Below are positions 1-7,401 of a stretch of 45,626 nucleotides of DNA, one piece after another (the stretch's first letter is position 1; every line of letters starts with the position of its first letter). The translations under genes were made by a program, and so were the position numbers. The DNA comes from Butyribacter intestini (lineage in GTDB: Bacteria; Bacillota; Clostridia; Lachnospirales; Lachnospiraceae), in NCBI GenBank assembly GCA_001414325.1, contig LLKB01000001.1, positions 1,472,386 through 1,518,011 of the forward strand, in the 5' to 3' direction. The notes beneath the pieces were generated by a model. It was given only the letters and a program-made list of their open reading frames with translations. It ran no database searches and was not told the DNA's origin.

Positions 1-285
1 CAAATGTCTAAGCGTGGTTCCGCCATCGCCAGACGTGTGATTCACACATTAACCCTACAAAGCATCAGTATCTCCCGTAATGGAGAAGCTAAAAATCCAG
101 TTCTTCGCGAATACTATCTCAAGAAGTGTGACTCAAAACCAAAGCTCGTAGCAATGGGCGCTGTTTCACATAAGGTATGCAATATGATATTTGCAATACT
201 CAGAGACAACAAACCATTCAAAATCATTGCTCCTCAGGAGCATATCAAACAATACAATGCTGCCAAATGCGACATGACTGCATAA
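1..285 (+). mobile_element. IS110-family transposase, C-terminal part (cut by window start)
   Basis: The visible 94 codons match the C-terminal Transposase_20 (IS116/IS110/IS902) domain: an SKRGS segment followed by arginine-rich helix residues, then KNPVLREYY and a VSHKVCNMIFAILRDNKPF-type ending. The frame is open at base 1, so the apparent ATG at 4 is probably internal and the N-terminal DEDD (RuvC-like) half lies outside the window. IS110 enzymes move by a recombinase-like reaction guided by a bridge RNA encoded in the non-coding end of the element. Whether the element is intact cannot be judged from here. Confidence 0.85.
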
Positions 286-336
286 AATACTATGAACCCA
301 ATGAATCAATATCTTTCAAAAAACGATATTTTCACC

Positions 337-360
337 AAGGGGAAAGTCCGCCCTTTTTTA
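337..360 (+). terminator. Hairpin plus T-run after IS110 transposase
   Basis: AAGGG (337-341) pairs with CCCTT (351-355) and is followed by a T-run to 359. It lies 52 bases after the transposase stop and could end its transcript, or belong to a structured RNA in the element's end. Confidence 0.5.
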
Positions 361-428
361 GTCAAAAAACAAAATAATTTTTTTCACATCTAACTATTGA
401 CATTTATTAGCTGGACTTTTTAACTGAA

Positions 429-472
429 TGTACTCTCGGTATCTTCTCAAAACGAGTCATTTCGAGAGCACA
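429..472. repeat. 44-bp imperfect palindromic repeat, copy A
   Basis: TGTACTCTC at the left pairs imperfectly with GAGAGCACA at the right. Read on the minus strand the one mismatch becomes a G-U wobble, suggesting an RNA hairpin transcribed from that strand. A same-length relative (copy B) lies at 14938-14981; the two share the left 25 bases with three differences or fewer, and the right 9 exactly. Confidence 0.6.
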
Positions 473-569
473 CCCCTATTATTGACTTTTTAAGCTGCAC
501 CCGAAAGAATTGCTTCGCAATTCCCGTTGGCATCACACTACTTTACGAGCATTTTTCTATACAAATAAA

Positions 570-605
570 AAAGTGAAAATCCATACTGTCCCGGATTTTC
601 ACTTT
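570..605. terminator. 13-bp stem hairpin flanked by A and T runs
   Basis: AAAGTGAAAATCC (570-582) pairs perfectly with its complement at 593-605, with A-rich sequence on both sides. It could terminate transcription in either direction. Confidence 0.6.
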
Positions 606-625
606 AAAAAATTGAGCAAAAAAGA

Positions 626-659
626 CCACGGGTCAGTATAAGTAACTACTGTCCCGTGG
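626..659. repeat. Inverted repeat CCACGGG...CCCGTGG
   Basis: A 7-bp GC-rich stem (626-632 with 653-659) continues inward as CAGTA/TACTG (634-638 with 647-651). No T-run follows, so it is not an obvious terminator; function unknown. Confidence 0.5.
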
Positions 660-847
660 ATATGATAATTTCTATCACCAATCATTTGACGATATATGAT
701 AAATCTCATATTGTATATAAATACATAAAAAACATAATAATCCACTGTCACTAATGTGACCCGGCTCCTATCGGCCTGTTCAGTTTGTACTGTAGTAAAT
801 ATATGCAGTGCAAAGAGTTTTTAATAGTTTATTTTAAATATATTACA

Positions 848-1474
848 TCAGTTTATCTGAAATTGCAAGTATTTTTTTCTTGCCCGACTATACATCATAA
901 GTATAGTATTCATATCCATTCCTTTTGCCACAAGACAAATAAAATGTTCTCTTGCGGCCTCATAATAATTAAATAAAATTAATTTTTCCGTAAGATTATC
1001 ATAAACTTTCCAATAACCTGTATATAATTCATTTTTTCCATTGTTAATTATAAATCCTTCTACATCCTCGACCGGATAGCCTAGTAATATCCCCATCTCA
1101 TGTGGGAAATCCTCCTGAATAGTCTGATACATAGAAAATCGTATTGCAAATTCCGGCAGCAGTTCATCAAGATAAACGCTGTCATAACCAAGTTTTCTTA
1201 CAAACTGCCTGTTTTCTTTTTGGAAAAGATATTGTTGAAGTTCATTTTTTCTGTATAAAAGTATGTTTGCCTTAGCCGCATCCTCATACAGAAAATATGC
1301 AGATATATCCGTCTCATCTATAATGTTATAAACTTCATCTACCTTATTTTTATCAATTATAAAAAGATTGGAAACCTTTATCCCTGTTATTACAGGAGCA
1401 CATTGTAACGCAAGCTGCAATTCTACATCTTTCTTATCCATATTTTTCAATAAACAGAGTACATTTGTCTTCAT
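848..1474 (-). CDS. DUF3793 family protein
   Basis: This 208-residue protein matches the DUF3793 family, common in Clostridia and of unknown function. The recognisable part is the second half: the HEMGILLGYPVEDVEGFI segment, then a GYWKVY stretch and a C-terminal helix containing FNYYEAAREHF. No signal peptide or membrane segment is visible, so it is probably cytoplasmic. The ATG at 1474 is preceded by AGGAGG at 1479-1484. An inverted repeat (1488-1521) sits directly upstream of the ribosome binding site. It stands alone between DUF445 and the IS110 remnant. Confidence 0.85.
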   Translation of the reverse strand: MKTNVLCLLKNMDKKDVELQLALQCAPVITGIKVSNLFIIDKNKVDEVYNIIDETDISAYFLYEDAAKANILLYRKNELQQYLFQKENRQFVRKLGYDSVYLDELLPEFAIRFSMYQTIQEDFPHEMGILLGYPVEDVEGFIINNGKNELYTGYWKVYDNLTEKLILFNYYEAAREHFICLVAKGMDMNTILMMYSRARKKYLQFQIN

Positions 1475-1487
1475 ATAACCTCCTGCA

Positions 1488-1521
1488 AATGTTATCAGTA
1501 ATTGTCCAACTGATTAACATT
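1488..1521 (-). promoter_or_regulatory. Inverted repeat upstream of the DUF3793 ribosome binding site
   Basis: AATGTTATCAGT (1488-1499) pairs with ACTGATTAACATT (1509-1521) apart from one bulged base. It lies 4 bases above the Shine-Dalgarno sequence. It may be an operator or a 5' leader hairpin. Confidence 0.4.
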
Positions 1522-1617
1522 ATAAAACTATAGTTAGATGCTTCTAACTTATATTCTAATGCTACACTAAATAGCATTTGCAGTCAATAAGGTTATTGAT
1601 ACAATATATCATTACTA

Positions 1618-2616
1618 TTATATGGCAACAAATATATTTATCACTCCGATAACAGCACCGATAAGTGCTCCAAGATTTACTATAGTCTGAAGTTCATTTT
1701 TCATCACCTGCATAACAAGGTCTTCAAGTTCGCTTACCTCCATATCGTTTATCTTGTCCTCGACTATTTTCTGTATGTCTATATATTCAGAAATTATATC
1801 TCCGCCTTTTGAGATAACTGTATCAAATATCTTTTCAAATACTGATTCTAATATATCAGTATCAAGTCCGAGTTCAGAAAGATTTTCATTTATAGGATTT
1901 TCCATAAATGATATGACCTCGGCATCAACCAACGGATGTATAAATTCCTCACCATGATTTTTTATATACTCAGCTAACGCATTTCCGATAGGTGCCGACA
2001 TTGTGGATATTGTAGACTCATTTAAAAACATTTCCATCATTGTGCCTTTTACTTTTTCGGCAAGCGTTTTTCCTGCTATCTGTGACACTAATGCATTTAA
2101 ATCAACTTTTTCAAAGGCATTTATTATCTTTGAAGTTATAACATCACTCACTCTATCTTTGAGCCTGTCATAATCGCTCTTATATTCTGCTTCCTCTATT
2201 ATATTTTCATAATCTTCAGTTTCATATTCTGTATTTTTTGACACTTCATTTTTATTTTCAGCAACATTCTCGTTTTCTTTTTTAAGGCTGTACTCTGTAA
2301 TATAGTCTTTTAATGAACTATCGTTGTCAAAAACCGTTTCTTTTATCTTCTCAAATAGATGCTCTTTCAAATCTGACTCTGTTATAGCTGCCACTATATC
2401 ATCATTTGTAAATAGATTTTGTCCAACTGCTTTTCCAACGGCTGATGCTATCCTCGGCTGATTTTTCGGAATGACTCCCGGTGTAAAAGGCAGTTTCTTT
2501 CCAAATACAAATACAGGTTTTCTGGGTCTGAAAAGCATTTTTATTGCAATATAGTTTGTGCAATATCCTATTAATGCTCCGACAAGTATCGGTATTATGA
2601 TTTTTAAGTATTCCAT
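1618..2616 (-). CDS. DUF445 family membrane protein
   Basis: The 332-residue protein has the DUF445 (YheB/YtxB-like) layout. An N-terminal membrane helix (about residues 5-25) is followed by a conserved segment with NYIAIKMLFRP and PFTPGVIPKNQ, then a long, charged helical middle and a C-terminal hydrophobic helix (ALIGAVIGVINIFVAI). Residues about 110-150 are very acidic and probably unstructured. Function is unknown; in Bacillus the relative YheB is a sporulation-expressed membrane protein. The start is supported by GGAGG at 2623-2627, six bases above the ATG. Confidence 0.85.
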   Translation of the reverse strand: MEYLKIIIPILVGALIGYCTNYIAIKMLFRPRKPVFVFGKKLPFTPGVIPKNQPRIASAVGKAVGQNLFTNDDIVAAITESDLKEHLFEKIKETVFDNDSSLKDYITEYSLKKENENVAENKNEVSKNTEYETEDYENIIEEAEYKSDYDRLKDRVSDVITSKIINAFEKVDLNALVSQIAGKTLAEKVKGTMMEMFLNESTISTMSAPIGNALAEYIKNHGEEFIHPLVDAEVISFMENPINENLSELGLDTDILESVFEKIFDTVISKGGDIISEYIDIQKIVEDKINDMEVSELEDLVMQVMKNELQTIVNLGALIGAVIGVINIFVAI

Positions 2617-2734
2617 GATTTTCCTCCATTTCCATGCAGTTTACTGCACATATCAGTTTTGTATCAGGCGCAAAACTCTGATGTAATTTCTATAAGTAAA
2701 GTGTTCAGAACCACTTTGACTTCACTCTCAAATA

Positions 2735-2776
2735 CAAAGAAAAGCCAGAGTTTTAGCACCCTGGCTTTTGATTTTT
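2735..2776. terminator. Terminator downstream of rplY
   Basis: AAAAGCCAG (2740-2748) pairs with CTGGCTTTT (2761-2769). T-runs follow on both strands, so it can end the rplY transcript (minus) and act in the other direction. Confidence 0.75.
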
Positions 2777-2858
2777 TATCCCTTTTCAGGCTATTAAATT
2801 GTTCGTTTTCAGATTTCTTCTAAAATTTCATTCAAAAGATGTCTTTCGCTTTCAGATT

Positions 2859-3440
2859 TTACTCTGCTGAATCTGTAGTTTCTTCATCCTCATCTTCCTG
2901 GTTATTATTTGATGCGATAACATTTACAACTATTGTCTCCGGATCTGTTGTAACTTCAATCTTATCATTCTTTGATATGTCAAGGTCTTTTACTTTTATC
3001 GTATCACCAAGTCTGAGACTTCCAACATCAAGTTTAATCTTGTCAACCAGATCAGCAGGATATGCTTTATATGATACTTCCTCAAGCAACTCTTCAAGAA
3101 CACCCTCAACTACTTTTTCTTTATTAAGTAATACAATCTCAGCAGTATTGTGAATCTTTTCATTGCTTACTAAAGCCTGAAACTCTATATCCAAAACATG
3201 CTTAGCCATATTGTCATAATCTATTTCCTTAATGATTACATCGTATTTCTTTCCCTCAACTTCAAGGAACAACTGGCTTCCTTTGTCATTGTAGCGCAAT
3301 ACATCACTTACATCTTTCTGAGTCATTTTTACAGGAATAGAACCTTCTATCTCTCTGCCGAAAAGGTTACCTGTGACATAACCCTCTCTTCTTAATGCCT
3401 TAGCCTTTGCGTTTCTTTTCTCTGCTTTTAAAGTATTCAT
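2859..3440 (-). CDS. rplY: 50S ribosomal protein L25, Ctc (TL5) form
   Basis: The 193-residue protein has the two-domain Ctc/TL5 architecture. The N-terminal L25 domain (about 1-95) binds 5S rRNA and carries the family's G-X-V-X-N-L-F-G region near residues 20-30. The C-terminal TL5 beta-domain spans about 100-178, and a strongly acidic tail ends the protein. Ctc is a general-stress ribosomal protein in Bacillus, where sigma-B controls it. Here the promoter is overlapped by a CIRCE element, so heat-shock control by HrcA is predicted instead. The gene is monocistronic, with its own terminator. GGAGG lies close upstream of the ATG. Confidence 0.92.
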   Translation of the reverse strand: MNTLKAEKRNAKAKALRREGYVTGNLFGREIEGSIPVKMTQKDVSDVLRYNDKGSQLFLEVEGKKYDVIIKEIDYDNMAKHVLDIEFQALVSNEKIHNTAEIVLLNKEKVVEGVLEELLEEVSYKAYPADLVDKIKLDVGSLRLGDTIKVKDLDISKNDKIEVTTDPETIVVNVIASNNNQEDEDEETTDSAE

Positions 3441-3573
3441 TTGTCTTTTCCTCCAAAACGATTAAAATTTGCAACTGCAAATATGAAGATTTAATCCATA
3501 TTAGTATCACTGCAGTTGTAGGCAAAATTTGAAATCGCCTGGTGATCACTAGGTATCTTTCTGATACAATTGT

Positions 3574-3602
3574 GTTATACCACTTTATTTGGCACTCGTC
3601 AA
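3574..3602 (-). promoter_or_regulatory. Sigma-A-type promoter of rplY
   Basis: On the minus strand TTGACG (3597-3602) is followed after exactly 17 bases by TATAAC (3574-3579). Its -35 box is covered by the CIRCE element. Confidence 0.8.
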
Positions 3603-3615
3603 GTATGAGTGCTGA
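3589..3615 (-). promoter_or_regulatory. CIRCE element (HrcA operator)
   Basis: The minus strand reads TCAGCACTC, nine bases, GAGTGCCAA. The consensus is TTAGCACTC-N9-GAGTGCTAA, so 16 of 18 arm positions match and the spacer length is exact. It overlaps the -35 of rplY. Confidence 0.85.
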
Positions 3616-3713
3616 TTAGAATTGTGAAAATTTTGTGAACTTTTTCTTTGCACATACGCCATAAATGATATAAATTTTTATAAAACAACTTATTTATCCC
3701 ATAAATTATTACT

Positions 3714-4676
3714 TTAATAATCCGGTCTCATAAGAGTTCCCTTTTTAAAGGTAACACCTGCCGTCTCAAACGGATATGAAATTTTTGAAACATAATACCA
3801 CGGATCATTCTCATCGGCAGGATTTTTAAGAATGTGAAACTGCTGTGCAGGCATATAACCCTGTCCGAGCAAAAAAGCCTTGTCACCATCTTTATTTTCG
3901 CATACATCAACTACCATCTCAACATGACCCGGACTTCCGCCGTATATAAAAATGTCTCCCGGCTGTATATCTTTCTCAGAAATCTTCTTTGACTCCTGAA
4001 CCATTGACAGTGTACCTGCATAAGTAAATACAAATTTGAGATAGCTGTCAAATATTTTATATGAACTGTCTGCTTTCTCACTGTGCACCCAGTAGGTCTT
4101 ATTTCCGTCAACTTTCACTCTCATGCCCTGACTCCATTTTGAAAATCCTACCTCAAAACCGTTAGTCAGATGAAATTTTATCCTGTCATATTTTTTTTGC
4201 TTATAATAATACTCCGCATAAAGTCTTATGACCGAATCGGCACACTGCTGAAGATTTCCATCGGTGAGTTTCATTTTTAATACTGCCGCATGGGCATCCT
4301 GTCTGTGGCTTAATTTTCCATTGTAAAGTGAAATCTTTTTTCCGTCTTTATATAGATGATAGTTTTCGAGGAACTCTCCGAATGATTTTTTTGAGATATT
4401 TCTTTTATAACCCTTTGGAGTTTTAAACCTTGTCCTGATATTATTTCCTGATATATTAATTATGCTTTGACTGTTGTCTTTTTTCGTTGTTTCGGCGGTA
4501 TCACCGGACTTGTCCTTTCCGTCTTCACCATTCTTTTGGGAACTTATCACCGAAGCCGCTTTTTGGCTTTTTCTGTTCATATCTTTTCTGGCACATATCG
4601 CCGTATCAGCGATAACAATGATAAGCACAATGATAAAACTCATCAAAGTCAGATGTTTAAATCGTCCGTTTTTCAT
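3714..4676 (-). CDS. DUF4846 domain-containing secreted or membrane-anchored protein
   Basis: A 320-residue protein: a short basic N-terminus, one hydrophobic segment (about residues 6-27) that may be a signal peptide or anchor, a charged Lys/Ser/Asp linker (about 30-75), then a DUF4846 domain. The domain shows RFKTPKGYKR, the CADSVIRLYAEY region, FEVGFSKWSQGMRV and QPGDIFIYGG-SPGHVEMVVD. The last segment resembles the His-containing end of NlpC/CHAP-like folds, but no catalytic Cys motif is evident and no activity is claimed. An earlier ATG exists at 4727; the one at 4676 is preferred because GGGAGGG lies six bases upstream of it. Confidence 0.8.
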   Translation of the reverse strand: MKNGRFKHLTLMSFIIVLIIVIADTAICARKDMNRKSQKAASVISSQKNGEDGKDKSGDTAETTKKDNSQSIINISGNNIRTRFKTPKGYKRNISKKSFGEFLENYHLYKDGKKISLYNGKLSHRQDAHAAVLKMKLTDGNLQQCADSVIRLYAEYYYKQKKYDRIKFHLTNGFEVGFSKWSQGMRVKVDGNKTYWVHSEKADSSYKIFDSYLKFVFTYAGTLSMVQESKKISEKDIQPGDIFIYGGSPGHVEMVVDVCENKDGDKAFLLGQGYMPAQQFHILKNPADENDPWYYVSKISYPFETAGVTFKKGTLMRPDY

Positions 4677-4866
4677 AAAATCCCTCCCTATGCAAAAGCA
4701 GAACATCACTCCGCTTTTTATGTACAAATAATTCTGCCGCTAAAAAATTTACAACTCACAAAATCATAACTTTAATAATACCTTGCGACATATTAATACT
4801 CTGCTAAAATTATAACACATCGGTCAAAAAAAACTATTAAGATTTTATTATTTTTAATGCATAATC

Positions 4867-4953
4867 GTAACAGTTCAGTTATAACAATATAATCGGTAAT
4901 ATCTTAGCTTACTCAATGTATTGCTGATTATATTGTTATTGTAGAATAGCCTT
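4867..4953. repeat. Dispersed hairpin repeat, copy R1
   Basis: It starts with GTAACAGTTCAG, as in R2 and R3. The following stem is almost continuous: 4881-4902 pairs with 4918-4939, with mismatches resolved as G-U. It ends with the GTAGAATAGCC string also seen in R3. The right inverted end found in R3 is missing here. Confidence 0.75.
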
Positions 4954-5016
4954 TAAAATTTTTCTCCTTGAATATCATTGCCAAATCTCCTATAATAAAA
5001 ACATCGAAAAAAATAA

Positions 5017-5060
5017 TATGCTCTCGAAATCTTTTGAACGAAGAATTTTGAGCGTAACAT
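5017..5060. repeat. Possible diverged copy C of the 44-bp palindrome
   Basis: TGCTCTCGAAAT here matches the minus-strand start of copy A (429-472), and the total length is the same. The second half aligns only with gaps, so the relationship is tentative. Confidence 0.3.
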
Positions 5061-5164
5061 ATCAATGGAGGAAATCGGAACACACCAGTACTCTGTTAAA
5101 AAATATCATACTGGAATTACAATATCCGATTGTACCATAAAAAATTGTGTCACTGTTATCAAAG

Positions 5165-5197
5165 AAGTCCCCCGCTTCTATTAGAAGTGGGGGACTT
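5165..5197 (-). terminator. Strong 15-bp hairpin after the DUF2798 gene
   Basis: Positions 5165-5179 pair with 5183-5197 (one G-T pair) around a three-base loop, with five consecutive G-C pairs. A short TTCTTTG tract follows on the minus strand. Confidence 0.8.
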
Positions 5198-5205
5198 CCC
5201 TAATA

Positions 5206-5694
5206 TCAGGCTGCCTGTTCTTCTCTGTTTACATTCTTATCACTCTCAAAAATCTTAAATACATTTCTCACAAGAGGTCCTGCTATAAATGTCTGCCAGA
5301 AAAATGCCATTGGGAAGTTTAATACATATTTCTGAAGCCATACAGCAACTACTTCTGATCCTGGATGTGCAAACAATACCGTAGCTATAAGACTCATTGT
5401 AGGGCACATAAGTGCAACTATCATAGATGAGATAGCAACCGTTACCATAAACTCGCTTTCTTTCCCCGGTGTTACAAATCTGAAAGCAAGCTTTATTGCA
5501 AGTCTCTCAAAAACAAACATTTCAAGAATAACTGCCACTGGCCACATTATAGGCATTTCATGAAAAGCTATCAAAAAGATTTCGTTACTCATTCCTCCTT
5601 TATCAATGGCAATATTGTAACACACCATTCCATAGACCATGATAAATGCCATAATGGCAGTAAAAATAAAGTTCTGAAGTTTCGTTCTCTGCAT
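5206..5694 (-). CDS. DUF2798 family small membrane protein
   Basis: A 162-residue protein with four predicted membrane helices in two similar pairs (about 8-30, 42-65, 82-108 and 125-145), typical of DUF2798. Function is unknown. Conserved FHEMPIMWPVAVILE and MAFFWQTFIAGPLVR segments flank the second and fourth helices. A start at 5727 is possible, but ATG 5694 follows AAAGGAGATA at a normal distance and is preferred. The gene has its own terminator, and upstream carries two ACATGTGT boxes, which suggests a dedicated repressor not encoded nearby. Confidence 0.8.
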   Translation of the reverse strand: MQRTKLQNFIFTAIMAFIMVYGMVCYNIAIDKGGMSNEIFLIAFHEMPIMWPVAVILEMFVFERLAIKLAFRFVTPGKESEFMVTVAISSMIVALMCPTMSLIATVLFAHPGSEVVAVWLQKYVLNFPMAFFWQTFIAGPLVRNVFKIFESDKNVNREEQAA

Positions 5695-5734
5695 AATAAA
5701 TATCTCCTTTTTTCTAAAAATGGGCATAAAAAAT

Positions 5735-5778
5735 ACATGTGTGTTGTTCGTTAATCAGGTGATAGTTCACACATGTGT
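5735..5778 (-). promoter_or_regulatory. Paired ACATGTGT operator-like boxes
   Basis: ACATGTGTG (5735-5743) and CACACATGT (5768-5776) form an inverted pair; the second lies in a perfect 10-bp palindrome ACACATGTGT (5769-5778). They lie 41-84 bases above the DUF2798 start, a usual place for a MarR- or TetR-like repressor site. Confidence 0.4.
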
Positions 5779-5920
5779 CGTTTCCAATTTTTTACCAAAG
5801 ATTTTTATGCAGTTTTTAACAACGAGTGAGATTATACCACAGAAAAAAAGACTTTGCAAGAAGTTTTAACTTTATTGTTAGTAATATTTACGGCACTGTC
5901 TTACATAGATAATCATAATA

Positions 5921-5970
5921 AAAAGAAATAGCATCCTCTACGGCTCAATGTGAAAGATGCTATTCTTTAT
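5921..5970 (-). terminator. Terminator of the alpha-galactosidase gene
   Basis: AATAGCATC (5927-5935) pairs with GATGCTATT (5956-5964). On the minus strand the stem is followed by a T-rich run (TTTCTTTTTATT). Confidence 0.75.
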
Positions 5971-5996
5971 AGTTATTTTACTGTATCTCAAAATCT

Positions 5997-7280
5997 TTAT
6001 TGTATCTTAAACAGTTTAGCACCATGAGAAGCTACAAATACGCTATCCTTATCAATAAGGTCAACATCTTCATGATTCCAAAGCTCTACTGCTTTAGTTC
6101 CCGTCACTCCGTAGTTTTTAACATCCTCCCACGGAATAGCCACATCACAGTTCTGCTCTTTGAGATTAAATACTGCCATATAGTATGAACCGTCCTCTGT
6201 GTCTTTTGAACACCAGATAACATGTTCATCATCTCTCTCTATCTGTCTTGCACCCTCAGAATGTTTTAAGAGTCCTAGCACATCCTTGTTTGTGATAAGT
6301 TTCTTTGTCCAGTCATCAAGCTGCAAAAGGTCTGCTCCGAGCATAAGTGGTGAACGGAATATGCTCCAAAGTGTCATAAGTGTTATCTGCTCATCATGCG
6401 AGAAATTACACTCCCACTCATGACCGAAACCTTTTCCGAGTTTGCCAAGTGTCAGCATATCACAGTCAGGATAACATCCTTCACTCACATGGTTCTGCCA
6501 GAGTTCACAACGCCAGAACATAGGCAGGAGTAAATCCCATCTGTCCCAGAAATCGTCAGTGATACGCCACATATTGGCATATTTCTCATAATGCCATGCC
6601 TCTTCTATCTTTGCCGGTCCCGGTGAAAGACTTAAAACTATCTCACGACCACACTTCTGAATTGCATTGTAGAGCATTTCTATCTCTTTTTTTGCAGATG
6701 GCATATCCATACGGCAAATATCATCACATTTGATAAAATCAACGCCCCACTGTGCGTAAAGTTCAAAAATGGAATCATAGTACTCCTGTGCACCATCAGC
6801 ATCAGGACGGACACCGTACATATCAGGATTCCAGTCACAAATGTTTGACGGGTCTGCTATATCATTGGCAAGAGCCTTACTTCCAAGTATCTTTGTATGC
6901 TCATGTGCCGCCTGTCTCGGAATACCACGCATTATATGAATACCGAATTTAAGACCGAGACTGTGTATATAATCTGCCAACGGCTTAAATCCGTTGCCTT
7001 CTTTTGCTGATGGGAATTTATCCACACATGGGAGAAGTCTTGAATATTCGTCCATCTCAACTTTCCAGAACGGAATATACTGATATTTGTCTCTTTGACT
7101 TCCCGTATCATAACTGTACCATTCAATATCGACAACGACATATTCCCAGCCAAACTCTTTGAGATTTTCAGCCATGTACTCTGCTGTCTTTCTGACCTGC
7201 TCCTCATTTACCGATGTGTCATAATAATCATAACTGTTCCAGCCCATAGGCGGTGTCTTTGCAAAAAGATTTTTGTTCAT
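5997..7280 (-). CDS. GH27 alpha-galactosidase-like glycoside hydrolase
   Basis: The 427-residue protein fits family GH27: TPPMGWNSYDYYD at the N-terminus, a TIM barrel to about residue 330 and a C-terminal beta-sandwich. The predicted nucleophile is Asp186 in VDFIKCDD, and the predicted acid/base is Asp242 or Asp243 in WRITDDFW. No signal peptide is present, so it should act on oligosaccharides already imported, releasing alpha-galactosyl (or a related) residues. GH27 also contains alpha-N-acetylgalactosaminidases and beta-L-arabinopyranosidases, so the exact sugar is uncertain. It is a single-gene unit with its own terminator and no transporter or regulator next to it. AGGAGG lies five bases before the ATG. 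Confidence 0.85.
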   Translation of the reverse strand: MNKNLFAKTPPMGWNSYDYYDTSVNEEQVRKTAEYMAENLKEFGWEYVVVDIEWYSYDTGSQRDKYQYIPFWKVEMDEYSRLLPCVDKFPSAKEGNGFKPLADYIHSLGLKFGIHIMRGIPRQAAHEHTKILGSKALANDIADPSNICDWNPDMYGVRPDADGAQEYYDSIFELYAQWGVDFIKCDDICRMDMPSAKKEIEMLYNAIQKCGREIVLSLSPGPAKIEEAWHYEKYANMWRITDDFWDRWDLLLPMFWRCELWQNHVSEGCYPDCDMLTLGKLGKGFGHEWECNFSHDEQITLMTLWSIFRSPLMLGADLLQLDDWTKKLITNKDVLGLLKHSEGARQIERDDEHVIWCSKDTEDGSYYMAVFNLKEQNCDVAIPWEDVKNYGVTGTKAVELWNHEDVDLIDKDSVFVASHGAKLFKIQ

Positions 7281-7401
7281 AAGTCCTCCTGTAATAATTT
7301 ATATTAAAATTTCGTCTTCCACACAAAAACAAATTTTGCATGGAGTAATTTAGTTATCTATAAACTATTTTACCAAAAACTTAATGTCTTTTCAATCCCC
7401 T

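Larger units (their letters stand above)
286..847. other. Non-coding stretch after the IS110 fragment
   Basis: No convincing gene is present in these 562 bases. They hold a terminator-like hairpin (337-360), a 44-bp imperfect palindrome shared with 14938 (429-472), a strong 13-bp stem (570-605) and a second hairpin (626-659). The two later hairpins share the string TACTGTCCCG. The right end of the IS110 element presumably lies here, but I could not place it. Confidence 0.6.
4677..5164. other. Intergenic region with repeats
   Basis: There is no gene here. The stretch holds repeat copy R1 (4867-4953) and a possible diverged copy of the 44-bp palindrome (5017-5060). A TATAAT box read on the minus strand near 4803 could serve the DUF4846 gene, but no good -35 sits at the right distance. 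Confidence 0.5.
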
